Shown here: piece after piece, positions 51,559 to 59,995 of the stretch | How the letters are laid out: each line of letters starts with the position of its first letter | Position numbering within the stretch: the stretch's first letter is position 1 | Source of the DNA: Polyangiaceae bacterium | Lineage (GTDB): Bacteria > Myxococcota_A > Polyangia > Polyangiales > Polyangiaceae | Assembly: GCA_019637295.1 (NCBI GenBank) | Contig: JAHBVX010000001.1 | Span: 223,501 to 287,500, forward strand | Length of the DNA stretch: 64,000 bases | Reading direction: 5' to 3' | The notes under the pieces: model-generated | What the model saw: only the letters and a program-made list of their open reading frames with translations | The model's database searches: none | What the model was told of the DNA's origin: nothing | Program-made: the position numbers and the translations under genes

Positions 51559-53322
51559 ATGGCAGCCATCGCGGGCTTCGTCGGTGACGGCTCTCCCGAG
51601 TTGCTCTCGGGCATGAGTGAGGCGCTCGGTCATCGCGGCCGGGTGGGCGCAGCGCAGCACTGGGACCGCCGCTTCGCCGTGTGCCATCGTCAGGACGCCA
51701 CGAGCGGTCCTGGCCTCGCGCGACGCGCAGGGCTCACCTGCGTACTCGACGGCAGCCTGCTGAACCGCGACGAGCTGATCGAACGCGTGGGCGCCGCGGC
51801 GCAGCCCATGACGGACGCGGAGCTGTTGTGCGCACTGTACGAACGCGAAGGGGTGCGCGCGTTCGAGCGGCTCGACGGCCCCGCCGCGCTCGCGCTCGCG
51901 GACGGACGCACGCTGCACCTGGTGCGAGACGCGCTGGGCGAGCGCCCGCTGTACTTCGCCGAGGTCGACGGGCTCGTGCTGTTCGCCTGCGAGATCAAGG
52001 CGCTGCTCGCCCACCCCAGCTTCCGCGTCGTGCCCGAGCTCGAGTCGCTGCTGTGCATCCTGGTGTACTCCTTCATTCCAGGGACCGGCACGGCGTTTCG
52101 CGGCGTGCAGCAGCTCGAGCCGGGTACACGAGTCGAGCTGCCTCTCGCTGGCGGCCCGGTGCGGGTGGTGCGTTACTGGGACCTTCAGGAAGAGCTCCGC
52201 AGCGACGTGCCGGAGGCAGAGCAAGTCGCCGAGCTACGCGAGCTGCTGCGCTCCGCCGTGCGGCGACGACTGCCTCCCGCTGGGACGCCCATCGGCGCGT
52301 TCCTCTCGGGTGGAATCGACTCCAGCGCGGTGGTCGCGCTGTTGGCCGAACTCGGTCGCCCCCCCATCTGTTACTCCGCCGGATTCGGCTACGGACACCC
52401 CAACGAGCTGCTCTACGCGTCGCTGGTCGCCACGCGCTACGAGCTGGACCATCGCGTGATCGACGTCGAGCCGGAGGACTTCGTCTCGCTGTTGCCTCGG
52501 GTGATGTGGGGCCTGGACGACCCGCTGTGCGACTGCATCACCGTCCCGAATTTCGTGTTGGCGTCTGCGGCGGGGCGGGACGTGCCCGTCATCTTCAACG
52601 GTGAAGGCGGCGATCCCCTGTTCGGCGGCCCCAAGAACAAGTTCATGATCTTGGGGGAGTGGTACGGCTTCTTGGGAGGCTATGACCGCGCGCGGGCGTA
52701 CCTCTCGTCCTACCACAAGTTCTACGACTACCTGCCGGACCTGTGCACCGCCGAGTTCTTGCACGGCAGCGGAGGGCCGGCGGGGCTCGAGGAGCACGTG
52801 CGGGTCACGCTGGACGACGAGCGCTACCAGAGCTTCCTCAACCGCTTGATGCACGTGAACATTCGTCGCAAGGGCGGGCAGAACATCCTGGTCAAGGTGG
52901 ACAAGATGTTGACGCCCAATGGGGTCGTCGCGTGCTCTCCGCTCTTCGACAAGCGGCTCACGGAGCACTCTTTCACCCTGCCCGCCGAGCTCAAGCGCCG
53001 GGGTGACGCCGAGAAGTACGCGTTCAAGAAGGCGGTGGAGGACCTACTGCCTGCATCGGTCGTGTATCGGAAGAAGGCGGGGATGGGGGTGCCGCTCAAC
53101 CACTGGTTCAAGAAGACGGTGCTGCGCCGCTACACTCGAGACTTGCTCGGCTCCGAGCGCGCCCGCTCCCGAGGCTACTTCCGGCAGCCCTTCGTGGAGC
53201 GACTGCTCGCCGGCGAGCTGCCGGATGGACACCTAGGGAGGGATCGCAGCGGCGAGCTGCTCTGGATGCTCTTGGCCATCGAGCTGTGGCATCGCGTCTA
53301 CGTCGACGGAGAGCGCCCGTGA
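51559..53322 (+). CDS. Asparagine-synthase-like amide ligase lacking the glutaminase nucleophile
   Basis: A 587-residue two-domain protein of the asparagine synthetase B fold. The N-terminal Ntn-hydrolase domain starts MAAIAGF where active enzymes have MCGIAGF, so the catalytic Cys2 is Ala and glutamine cannot be used in the normal way. The synthetase domain is intact: PP-loop SGGIDSS (residues 250-256), CYSAGFGYGHPNELLYASLV, FNGEGGDPLFGGPKNKF, and KYAFKKAVEDLLPASVVYRK near the end. The pattern is like beta-lactam synthetase, lasso-peptide cyclase or ammonia-dependent relatives: ATP-activated acyl transfer to an amine. First gene of the cluster; overlaps the next gene (GTGA). Confidence 0.85.
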   Translation: MAAIAGFVGDGSPELLSGMSEALGHRGRVGAAQHWDRRFAVCHRQDATSGPGLARRAGLTCVLDGSLLNRDELIERVGAAAQPMTDAELLCALYEREGVRAFERLDGPAALALADGRTLHLVRDALGERPLYFAEVDGLVLFACEIKALLAHPSFRVVPELESLLCILVYSFIPGTGTAFRGVQQLEPGTRVELPLAGGPVRVVRYWDLQEELRSDVPEAEQVAELRELLRSAVRRRLPPAGTPIGAFLSGGIDSSAVVALLAELGRPPICYSAGFGYGHPNELLYASLVATRYELDHRVIDVEPEDFVSLLPRVMWGLDDPLCDCITVPNFVLASAAGRDVPVIFNGEGGDPLFGGPKNKFMILGEWYGFLGGYDRARAYLSSYHKFYDYLPDLCTAEFLHGSGGPAGLEEHVRVTLDDERYQSFLNRLMHVNIRRKGGQNILVKVDKMLTPNGVVACSPLFDKRLTEHSFTLPAELKRRGDAEKYAFKKAVEDLLPASVVYRKKAGMGVPLNHWFKKTVLRRYTRDLLGSERARSRGYFRQPFVERLLAGELPDGHLGRDRSGELLWMLLAIELWHRVYVDGERP

Positions 53323-54065
53323 GCGGCGAGCTGCCGCTGACCGCGGCGCAGATGGCTTCGGTCGTGGCGCAGCTCGGCACCGACGGTCGCTTTCGCTACA
53401 CCCGTGGGCAGCTCTTCTACGCGCTCGTGCGCGCAGGGTTCCTGCCGGCCCCCGGCGACGCGGCCGGCGCTCGCGCGGCGTTCGGTGTGGCGCTCGAGCG
53501 CTGGGAGTGCGACCATGCTCCGCTGCCGACCTTGATCCGTCCCGAGACACTGGCCGAGCGCGCCAGCGCGTCGACGCTGCCGGCCGACCTGGCCGACTAC
53601 GCCGCGCCGAGGGCCCTGGTGTTCGAGGATCGAGAGTCGCTCTTGGCCTTCGTTCTCAACGGCTTTCACCGCAAGATCGAGGTGGCCTGCGTCACGCTGG
53701 GGTTCCCCGAACACGTGTACTCTCGACTGCTGCGCCAAGTCGAGGAGGGGATCGCCACCAAGTTCTACGTCGTGCGCCACGCGACGCCTGCCGGCTACGG
53801 CTTTGCGGACACCGTCAGCAAGGCGCTGCCGAGCGGCGCCGCATCCTTGGAGGATCTGGGCCTGACCTTGCCTTGGGCGTTCCGCCTCAGACTCCCGCTC
53901 TCGGTCTCGGCGCCCGTGACGGTGCCGCCGGAGGTGCCGGAGCGTGATCGCCTGTTGCTCGAGCGGGGCCGCTACGCCGAGCTGTTTCAAGCCGCGCCTG
54001 CAGAGCTGCTCGGCTGGGTGTATGACCGTATCTCCGCCGACGCGGAGGAGGTTGGCTTCGGGTGA
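53319..54065 (+). CDS. Unknown protein, weak Toprim/Spo11-like pattern
   Basis: A 248-residue cytoplasmic protein, coupled to the amide-ligase gene (GTGA, 53319-53322). I do not recognise the family with confidence. The N-terminal stretch FRYTRGQLFYALVRAGF resembles the RQ-x-FY winged-helix start of Spo11/TopoVI-A-like proteins. The region ALVFEDRESLLAFVLNGF, VACVTLGFPEHVYSRLLRQV, FYVVRHATPAGYGFADTVSK has the E, G-x-P and turn-G-Y-G spacing of a Toprim fold, but the Asp pair is replaced (RHATP), so it would be catalytically dead. The C-terminal half is helical (ELFQAAPAELLGWVYDRISA). In this cluster a binding or adaptor role seems more likely than DNA cleavage. Confidence 0.7.
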   Translation: MSGELPLTAAQMASVVAQLGTDGRFRYTRGQLFYALVRAGFLPAPGDAAGARAAFGVALERWECDHAPLPTLIRPETLAERASASTLPADLADYAAPRALVFEDRESLLAFVLNGFHRKIEVACVTLGFPEHVYSRLLRQVEEGIATKFYVVRHATPAGYGFADTVSKALPSGAASLEDLGLTLPWAFRLRLPLSVSAPVTVPPEVPERDRLLLERGRYAELFQAAPAELLGWVYDRISADAEEVGFG

Positions 54066-54072
54066 CTGACTC

Positions 54073-54735
54073 ATGAAGACGATTCTCGAACCGAAACCCG
54101 GCGACGTGCTCGACGCCACCGACACCATGTACCCTTCACGACTCGAGCTCGTGTCGGGCCAGCAGCGCCGGGACTGTCCGACCAGCACGCACTACGGGGT
54201 GGTGCTCGATGGGACGGTGTCCCTGCGCACCGAGGCCTTCGACTGTCGCTGCGCGGTGGGCAGCTTCTTCTGCGTCGCCGGCGCGCTCGAGCTCGACGCG
54301 GACGGTCGGGTGGCGGTGATCGAGCGCCTGGGGTTCCTCGGTCTGACGGCGGTGGGTAGCATCGAGCGCAGCGGCAGGCTCGCCTACATCGATGGGTGCT
54401 CCGACACGTTGCTCGTCGCACCGCCGCGGCTCGGCGATCCGTGTCTCAACCACCTGCACTTCCCGAAGAGCGTTCGCCAGTCCCTGCACCGTCACCCCAG
54501 CATTCGACTGGGGGTCGTGACCGGCGGGCGCGGGATCGCGTTCGGTCCCGAGGGCTGGGAGCAGCCCCTGGCTCGAGGGGCCGTGTTTCTGCTCAGCGCC
54601 CACGAGACCCACGCGTTCCGGACCGACGCCGACGTCCTGGACGTGATCGCCTACCACCCGGACTCGGATTGGGGACCCACCGACGAGTCCCACCCCATGC
54701 TCAGCCGCACCTACCTCACGTCGCGTCCCATGTAG
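54073..54735 (+). CDS. Cupin-domain protein, two cupin halves
   Basis: A 220-residue protein with two beta-barrel halves. The second has metal-ligand-like HLHFPKSVRQSLHRHPSIRL, GVVTGGRGIAFGPEGWEQPL and FLLSAHETHAFRTDADVLDV, giving three to four His in cupin positions; the first half (THYGVVLDGTVSLRTEAFDC) lacks them. ATG 54073 is 7 bp after the preceding stop, same strand. Cupins of this kind act as small-molecule isomerases, dioxygenases or binding proteins, so it fits a biosynthetic cluster. Confidence 0.8.
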   Translation: MKTILEPKPGDVLDATDTMYPSRLELVSGQQRRDCPTSTHYGVVLDGTVSLRTEAFDCRCAVGSFFCVAGALELDADGRVAVIERLGFLGLTAVGSIERSGRLAYIDGCSDTLLVAPPRLGDPCLNHLHFPKSVRQSLHRHPSIRLGVVTGGRGIAFGPEGWEQPLARGAVFLLSAHETHAFRTDADVLDVIAYHPDSDWGPTDESHPMLSRTYLTSRPM

Positions 54736-54802
54736 GCGTCGGTGCGCAGGCGCGCCGCGCGTTTACCAACGGCGGCGTTCGGTGCATCCTTGGTGGACGA
54801 CG

Positions 54803-57340
54803 ATGAGCGCCCGCTACCTTCCCCCTCTCATTCGGCTCGGAGCGCTCGCCACCGCGGGCTTCGTGGTGATGACCGCGTGTGGTGGCTCCGAAGACGGCAC
54901 GAGTCCCGCCGGAGGCGGCGGAGTCGGCGCGCAAGACGGTGGGGGCACCGGGGGCATCAGCGCGGGCGGCTGGGCCGGGGACAGCTCGACCCCGTGCTGG
55001 GAAGGCGCGGAGGAGGCGTGCTACACGGGCCCGCCGTCGACGCAGGGGATCGGCGAGTGCAAGGACGGAACGACCACCTGCAGCAAGGGCGTGTTCGGTC
55101 CCTGCGTGGGGGACGTGGGACCAGCGACCGAGGTCTGCGACGACAAGGACAACAACTGCAACGGCATCGTGGACGAGGGCTGCGCCTGCCAGACGGGAGA
55201 GTCTCGGCCGTGTTACTCGGGCCCTTCGGGGACGGCCAACGAGGGTAAGTGCAAGGATGGCACTCAGTCCTGTCTGAACGGAACCTGGGCCAGCGCGTGT
55301 GTCGGCGAGATCGTGCCCGAGTCCGAGACGTGCAACGGCGTCGATGACGACTGCGACGGGCAAGTGGACGAGGGTAACCCCGGGGGCGGCAGCGCGTGTC
55401 CGACCGGTAACCCCGGCGTGTGCGCTGCGGGTACGATGACCTGCACCGGGGGCTCGCTACAGTGCGCGCAGAACCAGAGCGCCAGCACGGAGCTGTGTGA
55501 CAACGTCGACAACGACTGCGACGGGCAGGTAGACGAGGGTAACCCCGGGGGCGGCGGCCCGTGCAACACGGGGCAGCAGGGCGTGTGCGCGGCCGGGACG
55601 CTGCAGTGCGCCGGCGGCTCGCTCTCGTGCCAGGCGACCAACGCTCCGAGCGCCGAGATCTGTAACGCACTGGACGACGACTGCGACGGACAGACCGACG
55701 AGGGCAATCCTGGCGGCGGCGGCGCCTGCGTCGTTCCCGGCAAGTACGGCGAGTGCGCCAAGGGAACGTGGACGTGCCTGAACGGAAGCGTGCAGTGCCC
55801 CCAGTCGATCCAGCCCACCTTCGAGATCTGCTGGAACGGCCTGGATGACGACTGCAACGGCCTGACCGACGAGTGGTGCTGCCCGTACGTGTTCTCGGGC
55901 GCCGAGGACGGCTTCAGCTACGAGACGACCGTCGGCGGAGTCGCGCTGGTCGGACAGCCGAAGCACCTCGACCCCAGCGGGCCCGGCAAGGCCATCGACT
56001 TCATGCCGATGTGGGTACGGCTCGACCGCGCGCGCGTGACCGAGGGCCGCGTGCGCGCCAAGATCCTCGCCGCCGAGGACGAGATCGTCTATCTCGACGC
56101 CGCCAAGCTGACGGTGGTCGAACACGCCGCCGCGCACGAGGTCTTCACTTCGACGTCGGCCTCGCGCCGGAGCTTCGAGCCGGCCGAGGGCTGGGACTTC
56201 ATCGCGCTTCCGCGGGCGAACTTCCGCGTCGCCGAGCGCGCGTCCTGGCAGGGTCACACCGACGTGACCGCGGAGATCGGCACGTTGTCGGATCGCGCGG
56301 TCACCTGCGACCCGACTCGCGACAACCAGTACGAGCTCGACTTCGGCGCCGCGCAGGCGGGGCAGCCGGCGTGGCTCGTGATCGAGGGTTGGCGCCTGCG
56401 GTTCGACCGCAAGCTCGGCGCGAACGTGCCCTCGGCCAAGCCGCGACTCGAGGTGCGACAGCCTGACGGCAGCTATCGCGAGGTCTGCACGCTGCGCGCG
56501 CCGCGGGGTGATCGCAAGGCAGTGGTGTTCGACCTGTCGGGGGTGACGTTCCCCACCGGCCGCTATCAGGTGCGCGTCTCCACCGGCACGGATCAGGGCG
56601 GCACGGGGATGTGGTTCATCGACCGCGTGCGCTTGAACACGGGAGCCGCCGGCGAGCTCACGCGCTACGACCTGACCGCGAGCCAAGCGACCCTCGAGCA
56701 CAGCGGCGTGCCCACGGTGTACACCTTGGGAGACGTGACCCGCCCGCGCCTGGCGCGTGACGACGGCGGCGGGGAAGACTCGGACGCACACGCGACCTAT
56801 GGACGCTTCACGCGCTACGGCGACGTCTCGGAGCTGCTCGGACGCTCCGACGATCGTTTGGTGGTGATGCGTCGCGGTGACGGCGTCGTGCTGCAGTTCG
56901 ACGACGTTCGCGCGGCTCCCGAGGGTCGCGAGCGAGCTCTCTTCCTGTACACGGACTTGGTGTTCAAGCCTCGCCGGGTGCCCCTCGCTCCGGCCACCGA
57001 GCTGACCACCTGGGTGGAGCCGCTGCCGTTCCACGGCATGGCCAGCTATGGCGCGCACCTGCGGCACCGACAGCCCGATAGCGCCGAACGGCGCGCGTAC
57101 CTGGCGGCCTACAACACCCGCGAGCTCTTGCCGGCCCTCGAGGACGCCTCCGCGCGAGCGCTGCCGGCCGTGCGCCTTCGAGCTTCACGCCGCCGTGTGG
57201 TACGTTTCACGACGTCGTGCAGCCACCGCGCAGCGCCTTTGAGTCTCTCTCTGGCATCGAGTCGCAGTTTCACGGCTGCGGCTACGCGGTCCTTCCGGAC
57301 GCAACGTCGGCGGAGGACGTCGAGTCGCTCCGCGGCGTGA
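54803..57340 (+). CDS. MopE-repeat lipoprotein
   Basis: An 845-residue exported protein with lipobox (GFVVMTACGGS) and a Gly-rich linker. Five Cys/Asp repeats of the MopE metal-binding type follow, e.g. CDDKDNNCNGIVDEG, CNGVDDDCDGQVDEG and CWNGLDDDCNGLTDEW, spaced by about 45 residues with GxCxxGxxxC units between. From about residue 355 the protein is beta-rich with no repeat. The MopE motif binds Cu or Ca in secreted proteins. The frame runs 124 bp into the next gene, and its last 60 residues are Arg/Ser-rich and shadow-like, so the true end may have shifted by a frameshift near 57150-57200. Confidence 0.82.
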   Translation: MSARYLPPLIRLGALATAGFVVMTACGGSEDGTSPAGGGGVGAQDGGGTGGISAGGWAGDSSTPCWEGAEEACYTGPPSTQGIGECKDGTTTCSKGVFGPCVGDVGPATEVCDDKDNNCNGIVDEGCACQTGESRPCYSGPSGTANEGKCKDGTQSCLNGTWASACVGEIVPESETCNGVDDDCDGQVDEGNPGGGSACPTGNPGVCAAGTMTCTGGSLQCAQNQSASTELCDNVDNDCDGQVDEGNPGGGGPCNTGQQGVCAAGTLQCAGGSLSCQATNAPSAEICNALDDDCDGQTDEGNPGGGGACVVPGKYGECAKGTWTCLNGSVQCPQSIQPTFEICWNGLDDDCNGLTDEWCCPYVFSGAEDGFSYETTVGGVALVGQPKHLDPSGPGKAIDFMPMWVRLDRARVTEGRVRAKILAAEDEIVYLDAAKLTVVEHAAAHEVFTSTSASRRSFEPAEGWDFIALPRANFRVAERASWQGHTDVTAEIGTLSDRAVTCDPTRDNQYELDFGAAQAGQPAWLVIEGWRLRFDRKLGANVPSAKPRLEVRQPDGSYREVCTLRAPRGDRKAVVFDLSGVTFPTGRYQVRVSTGTDQGGTGMWFIDRVRLNTGAAGELTRYDLTASQATLEHSGVPTVYTLGDVTRPRLARDDGGGEDSDAHATYGRFTRYGDVSELLGRSDDRLVVMRRGDGVVLQFDDVRAAPEGRERALFLYTDLVFKPRRVPLAPATELTTWVEPLPFHGMASYGAHLRHRQPDSAERRAYLAAYNTRELLPALEDASARALPAVRLRASRRRVVRFTTSCSHRAAPLSLSLASSRSFTAAATRSFRTQRRRRTSSRSAA

Positions 57341-58029
57341 TCGCAGCCAAGCTCGCGGCGCTGGGGCCGGTCCCGCTGTTCGCTCCCGAGGTCACGCGTC
57401 TGGAGGAGACCACGTCGGTCACTCCCAATGGTTTGGCCTGGTTCGGGCTGTTGTACGAGGCGCCGGGAGCGGCGACACAGCACCTCGAACCTCTGCTGCT
57501 CGAGGTGCTGCATCGGTTGCTCGGGGCGGAGGTGCGACTGGAGCTGGCGGCGGCGTTGATCAGCGACAGCCAGCGCCCGTTTTTCCCGTGGCATAGCCAT
57601 GTCGGCGGCGTCGACACCGGGGTGTACTCACGGCACGGCGCGTGGCCCGCGGTGCAGGGGATAGAGCGCGTGGTCGCGCTGCGCTACCTCGATGAGCTCG
57701 ACGACGAGACGGGGCCGCTGTTGATCTACCCGCGCCGGCTGGGTGACGCGCCCGAGCCGCCGCACGACTTGCACGCCGAAGCATGGCCCGGGCAGGTCGA
57801 GCTGAAGGTGCGGCGAGGGAGTGTGGTGCTGCTCGATCAGTGCACCTGGCACGCGGCTCGCGCGCGGCGGGGAGCTGGTCACCGGACGCTCGTCGGCTCC
57901 TACTTTCGCTCGGCCTCGCAGCCGCCGCCCGAGTGGGTCGACCACGGACTGGGCAAGCTCGCGTCGCTCCACCCCGAGCTCGCGCCGCTCGTGTCGGACG
58001 CGGCTCCGGGCGGGGAGCGTGGGCGGTGA
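57217..58029 (+). CDS. PhyH-superfamily non-haem iron oxygenase, copy 1
   Basis: A 270-residue protein with the PhyH double-stranded beta-helix: GCGYAVLPDATSAEDVESLR start, FFPWHSHVGGVDTGVYSRHG, DELDDETGPLLIYPRR and GSVVLLDQCTWHAARARRGA. The metal site is not the usual H-x-D: it reads H126-S-H128, then D133, with distal His212. The GTG at 57217 lies 124 bp inside the end of the lipoprotein gene; no later start is convincing. Its stop overlaps the next PhyH gene (GTGA). The substrate is unknown; the 2-oxoglutarate Arg appears to be in RTLVGSYFR. Confidence 0.8.
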   Translation: MQPPRSAFESLSGIESQFHGCGYAVLPDATSAEDVESLRGVIAAKLAALGPVPLFAPEVTRLEETTSVTPNGLAWFGLLYEAPGAATQHLEPLLLEVLHRLLGAEVRLELAAALISDSQRPFFPWHSHVGGVDTGVYSRHGAWPAVQGIERVVALRYLDELDDETGPLLIYPRRLGDAPEPPHDLHAEAWPGQVELKVRRGSVVLLDQCTWHAARARRGAGHRTLVGSYFRSASQPPPEWVDHGLGKLASLHPELAPLVSDAAPGGERGR

Positions 58030-59114
58030 CGAACCCCAGCGACTACGCGCGGGCGGTGCGAGACCGCGGCTACGCGGTCCTCCCTGGGCTCTTCCCGGAG
58101 GAGGCCATCAGCCGGCTCGACCGCGCCGTCACCGAGCTCGTGCGGCAGGCGAGTCCACCGGTCATGGTCGCCCCGGAGGGGGCCTATGTGCCCGTGCGTG
58201 GGCGCGCCGCGGGGGTTCACCACGTGGGCTTCGGGCTCTTCCGCCTGCTCGACGACCGACCCGAGCTAGCAGGCGCGATCTTCCAACCCGCGCTCACGGA
58301 CGTCTTGCGCGCGCTGCTGGGCGACGACATGGAGCTCGAGCTGGTGGCCGCCATCGTGAGCGACGAGACCCGGCCGTTCCTTCGCTGGCACAGCCACATC
58401 GGCGGCAACGAGTCGGGGTTCGATCCCGAGCGAGACGGCTGGCCCCGCTTCAGCCAGGTTCAGCGCGTGAACACCCTGGTCTACTTGAACGACATCGACG
58501 ACGAGACCGGTCCGCTCCTGGTTCATCCCCGACGCGTGGACGAGCCGACGGCTCCACCAGGGGATGTCTTGGCGGAGTGGCGCGGACAAGTCGCGGTGCG
58601 CGTCCCCCGAGGCAGCGTCGTCATCTTGGATCAGGCCACGTGGCACGCTGCGCGGCCCAAGCGGAGCCCGGGCCTGCGCATGTTCGTGTCGTGCTGCTTC
58701 CGCGCAGCGGGTGTCCCCGGCCCGAAGGGCACTCGCGCGGTCGCGGATCCGACCCAGACCGAGGCGACGTTCGAGTCTTCGGCGACCAACCCATTCGACG
58801 ACGAACACTCGCGGGCCGCGTTCGAGCAAGCGCTCGCTGGCGTGGCGATTCGTCTCGTCGCCGTGCGCGGCGAGCCCTCGTCGGGTCTCACCTTCGAGCT
58901 GTGCGGGGCACGCCTCGGCACGAGCCTCACGGCGACCGCGATGCAGCCGGGCATGCGCTGCTTTCAGGAACGCGACGGCATCGCCTACGCGTACCGCGGC
59001 AGCCTCGACCCGACAGAACTCGTCGAACTGCGGGCGGCCATCGAGGCGGTCCATCCAATCTTGACCGCATGCCCCTCGATTTGGCGCGAGGGACGACAGT
59101 CACGCAGCCGGTAG
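58026..59114 (+). CDS. PhyH-superfamily non-haem iron oxygenase with extra C-terminal domain, copy 2
   Basis: A 362-residue paralogue of the gene before it, sharing RWHSHIGGNESGF (H122-S-H124, E129), DIDDETGPLLVHPRR, RGSVVILDQATWHAARPKR (distal His207). After the oxygenase domain, about residues 270-335 form an extra domain absent from copy 1, with VRGEPSSGLTFELCGARLG and RCFQERDGIAYAYRG. A closely similar stretch occurs at the C-terminus of the radical SAM protein at 62411. Coupled to copy 1 by a GTGA overlap. Confidence 0.82.
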   Translation: MTNPSDYARAVRDRGYAVLPGLFPEEAISRLDRAVTELVRQASPPVMVAPEGAYVPVRGRAAGVHHVGFGLFRLLDDRPELAGAIFQPALTDVLRALLGDDMELELVAAIVSDETRPFLRWHSHIGGNESGFDPERDGWPRFSQVQRVNTLVYLNDIDDETGPLLVHPRRVDEPTAPPGDVLAEWRGQVAVRVPRGSVVILDQATWHAARPKRSPGLRMFVSCCFRAAGVPGPKGTRAVADPTQTEATFESSATNPFDDEHSRAAFEQALAGVAIRLVAVRGEPSSGLTFELCGARLGTSLTATAMQPGMRCFQERDGIAYAYRGSLDPTELVELRAAIEAVHPILTACPSIWREGRQSRSR

Positions 59115-59119
59115 TGAGC

Positions 59120-59908
59120 TCAACGCGGTACGCCCCAGAAGTAGTAGCCCTTGCCGCCCAGCGCGTAGCGATACGTCCCGAACGCCCAGCGGTAGTCGGC
59201 GGCGAAGGGACGAACCATCTCGAGCAGCTCCGGGTGCTCGTACACGCGCAGCGTGCTGACGAAGCCGTCCCAGGCGCTGATCCCCAGCGTGAGGGGCAAC
59301 ACGCCCCAGGAGAGCACGGCCTTGCCTAGCGTGCGCTTGGGAGTGAGCACCGGGTTCGCGAGCAGCGCCGCCAAGCCAAACGGAGCGAACGAGAGGAACA
59401 TGAGCGGGTTGCGCTCGAACGGCTCGGACACCCAGATGGGCGAGCGTGCACGGATTGCGTCCGCCAGGACGCGCTCGGCGACGGCTCGCGGGAAGTGGTG
59501 AAACGCGTTGATGATGGCGCGCGCGCGTCCGGCGCCCACCTCGGCGGGGATGGCGGTGGCGTCGACCGCGCCGAAGTGCGCGCGGACGTTCGGCTCCTCT
59601 GCCGCCAGCCGCTGCCACGCGCCCGCGCGCGGGAACAGGTCCGTGAGCAGGAGCTCCGGCGGCTCGCGCCCCGCGCGCCGAAACTCCCGAGTGAGGATCT
59701 GCGCCGGCCCGCCCGCGCCCGCGCACAGGTCGAGCACCCTGTCCGTACCCGCGGCTTCCAGGAACTCAGCGAAAGGCTGCACCAGACCCGTGAGCGTGCG
59801 ACCCCAAGACAGCCCGCGGCTCAGCGACTCCACGACCGTGTCCCGCACGTCGGTGCCGACCCAATCGAGGTCGTTGAACTCGAATAGCTGCAAGCGCGGC
59901 AACGCCAT
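59120..59908 (-). CDS. SAM-dependent methyltransferase
   Basis: A 262-residue class I methyltransferase: motif I VLDLCAGAGGPAQILTREF, acidic motif II in LLLTDLFPRAGAW, HFGAVDATAIPAEVGAGRAR, then INAFHHFPRAVAERVLADAI. The C-terminal part has two hydrophobic segments (FAPFGLAALLANPVLTPKRT, VLSWGVLPLTLGISAWD), suggesting membrane association or a lipophilic substrate. Stop-to-stop with the PhyH gene, 5 bp apart. ATG 59908 was chosen as the first residue of a conserved-looking LPRLQLFEFNDLDWVG; an upstream ATG gives implausible sequence. Probably part of the same pathway, on the other strand. Confidence 0.8.
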   Translation of the reverse strand: MALPRLQLFEFNDLDWVGTDVRDTVVESLSRGLSWGRTLTGLVQPFAEFLEAAGTDRVLDLCAGAGGPAQILTREFRRAGREPPELLLTDLFPRAGAWQRLAAEEPNVRAHFGAVDATAIPAEVGAGRARAIINAFHHFPRAVAERVLADAIRARSPIWVSEPFERNPLMFLSFAPFGLAALLANPVLTPKRTLGKAVLSWGVLPLTLGISAWDGFVSTLRVYEHPELLEMVRPFAADYRWAFGTYRYALGGKGYYFWGVPR

Positions 59909-59995
59909 GCCCGAGGCTAGCCCACGTGCACTACCAGCACCAGACGCTCGGTCAGCCTCGCCTGCTGGCGAAGCTCGCGCTAGGCTGGCGCTGGC

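Noticed and set aside
57217-59114. Halogenase reading of the PhyH-like proteins
   Set aside because: Iron-dependent halogenases replace the Asp with Ala or Gly; here the position is His, and an acidic residue is conserved nearby.
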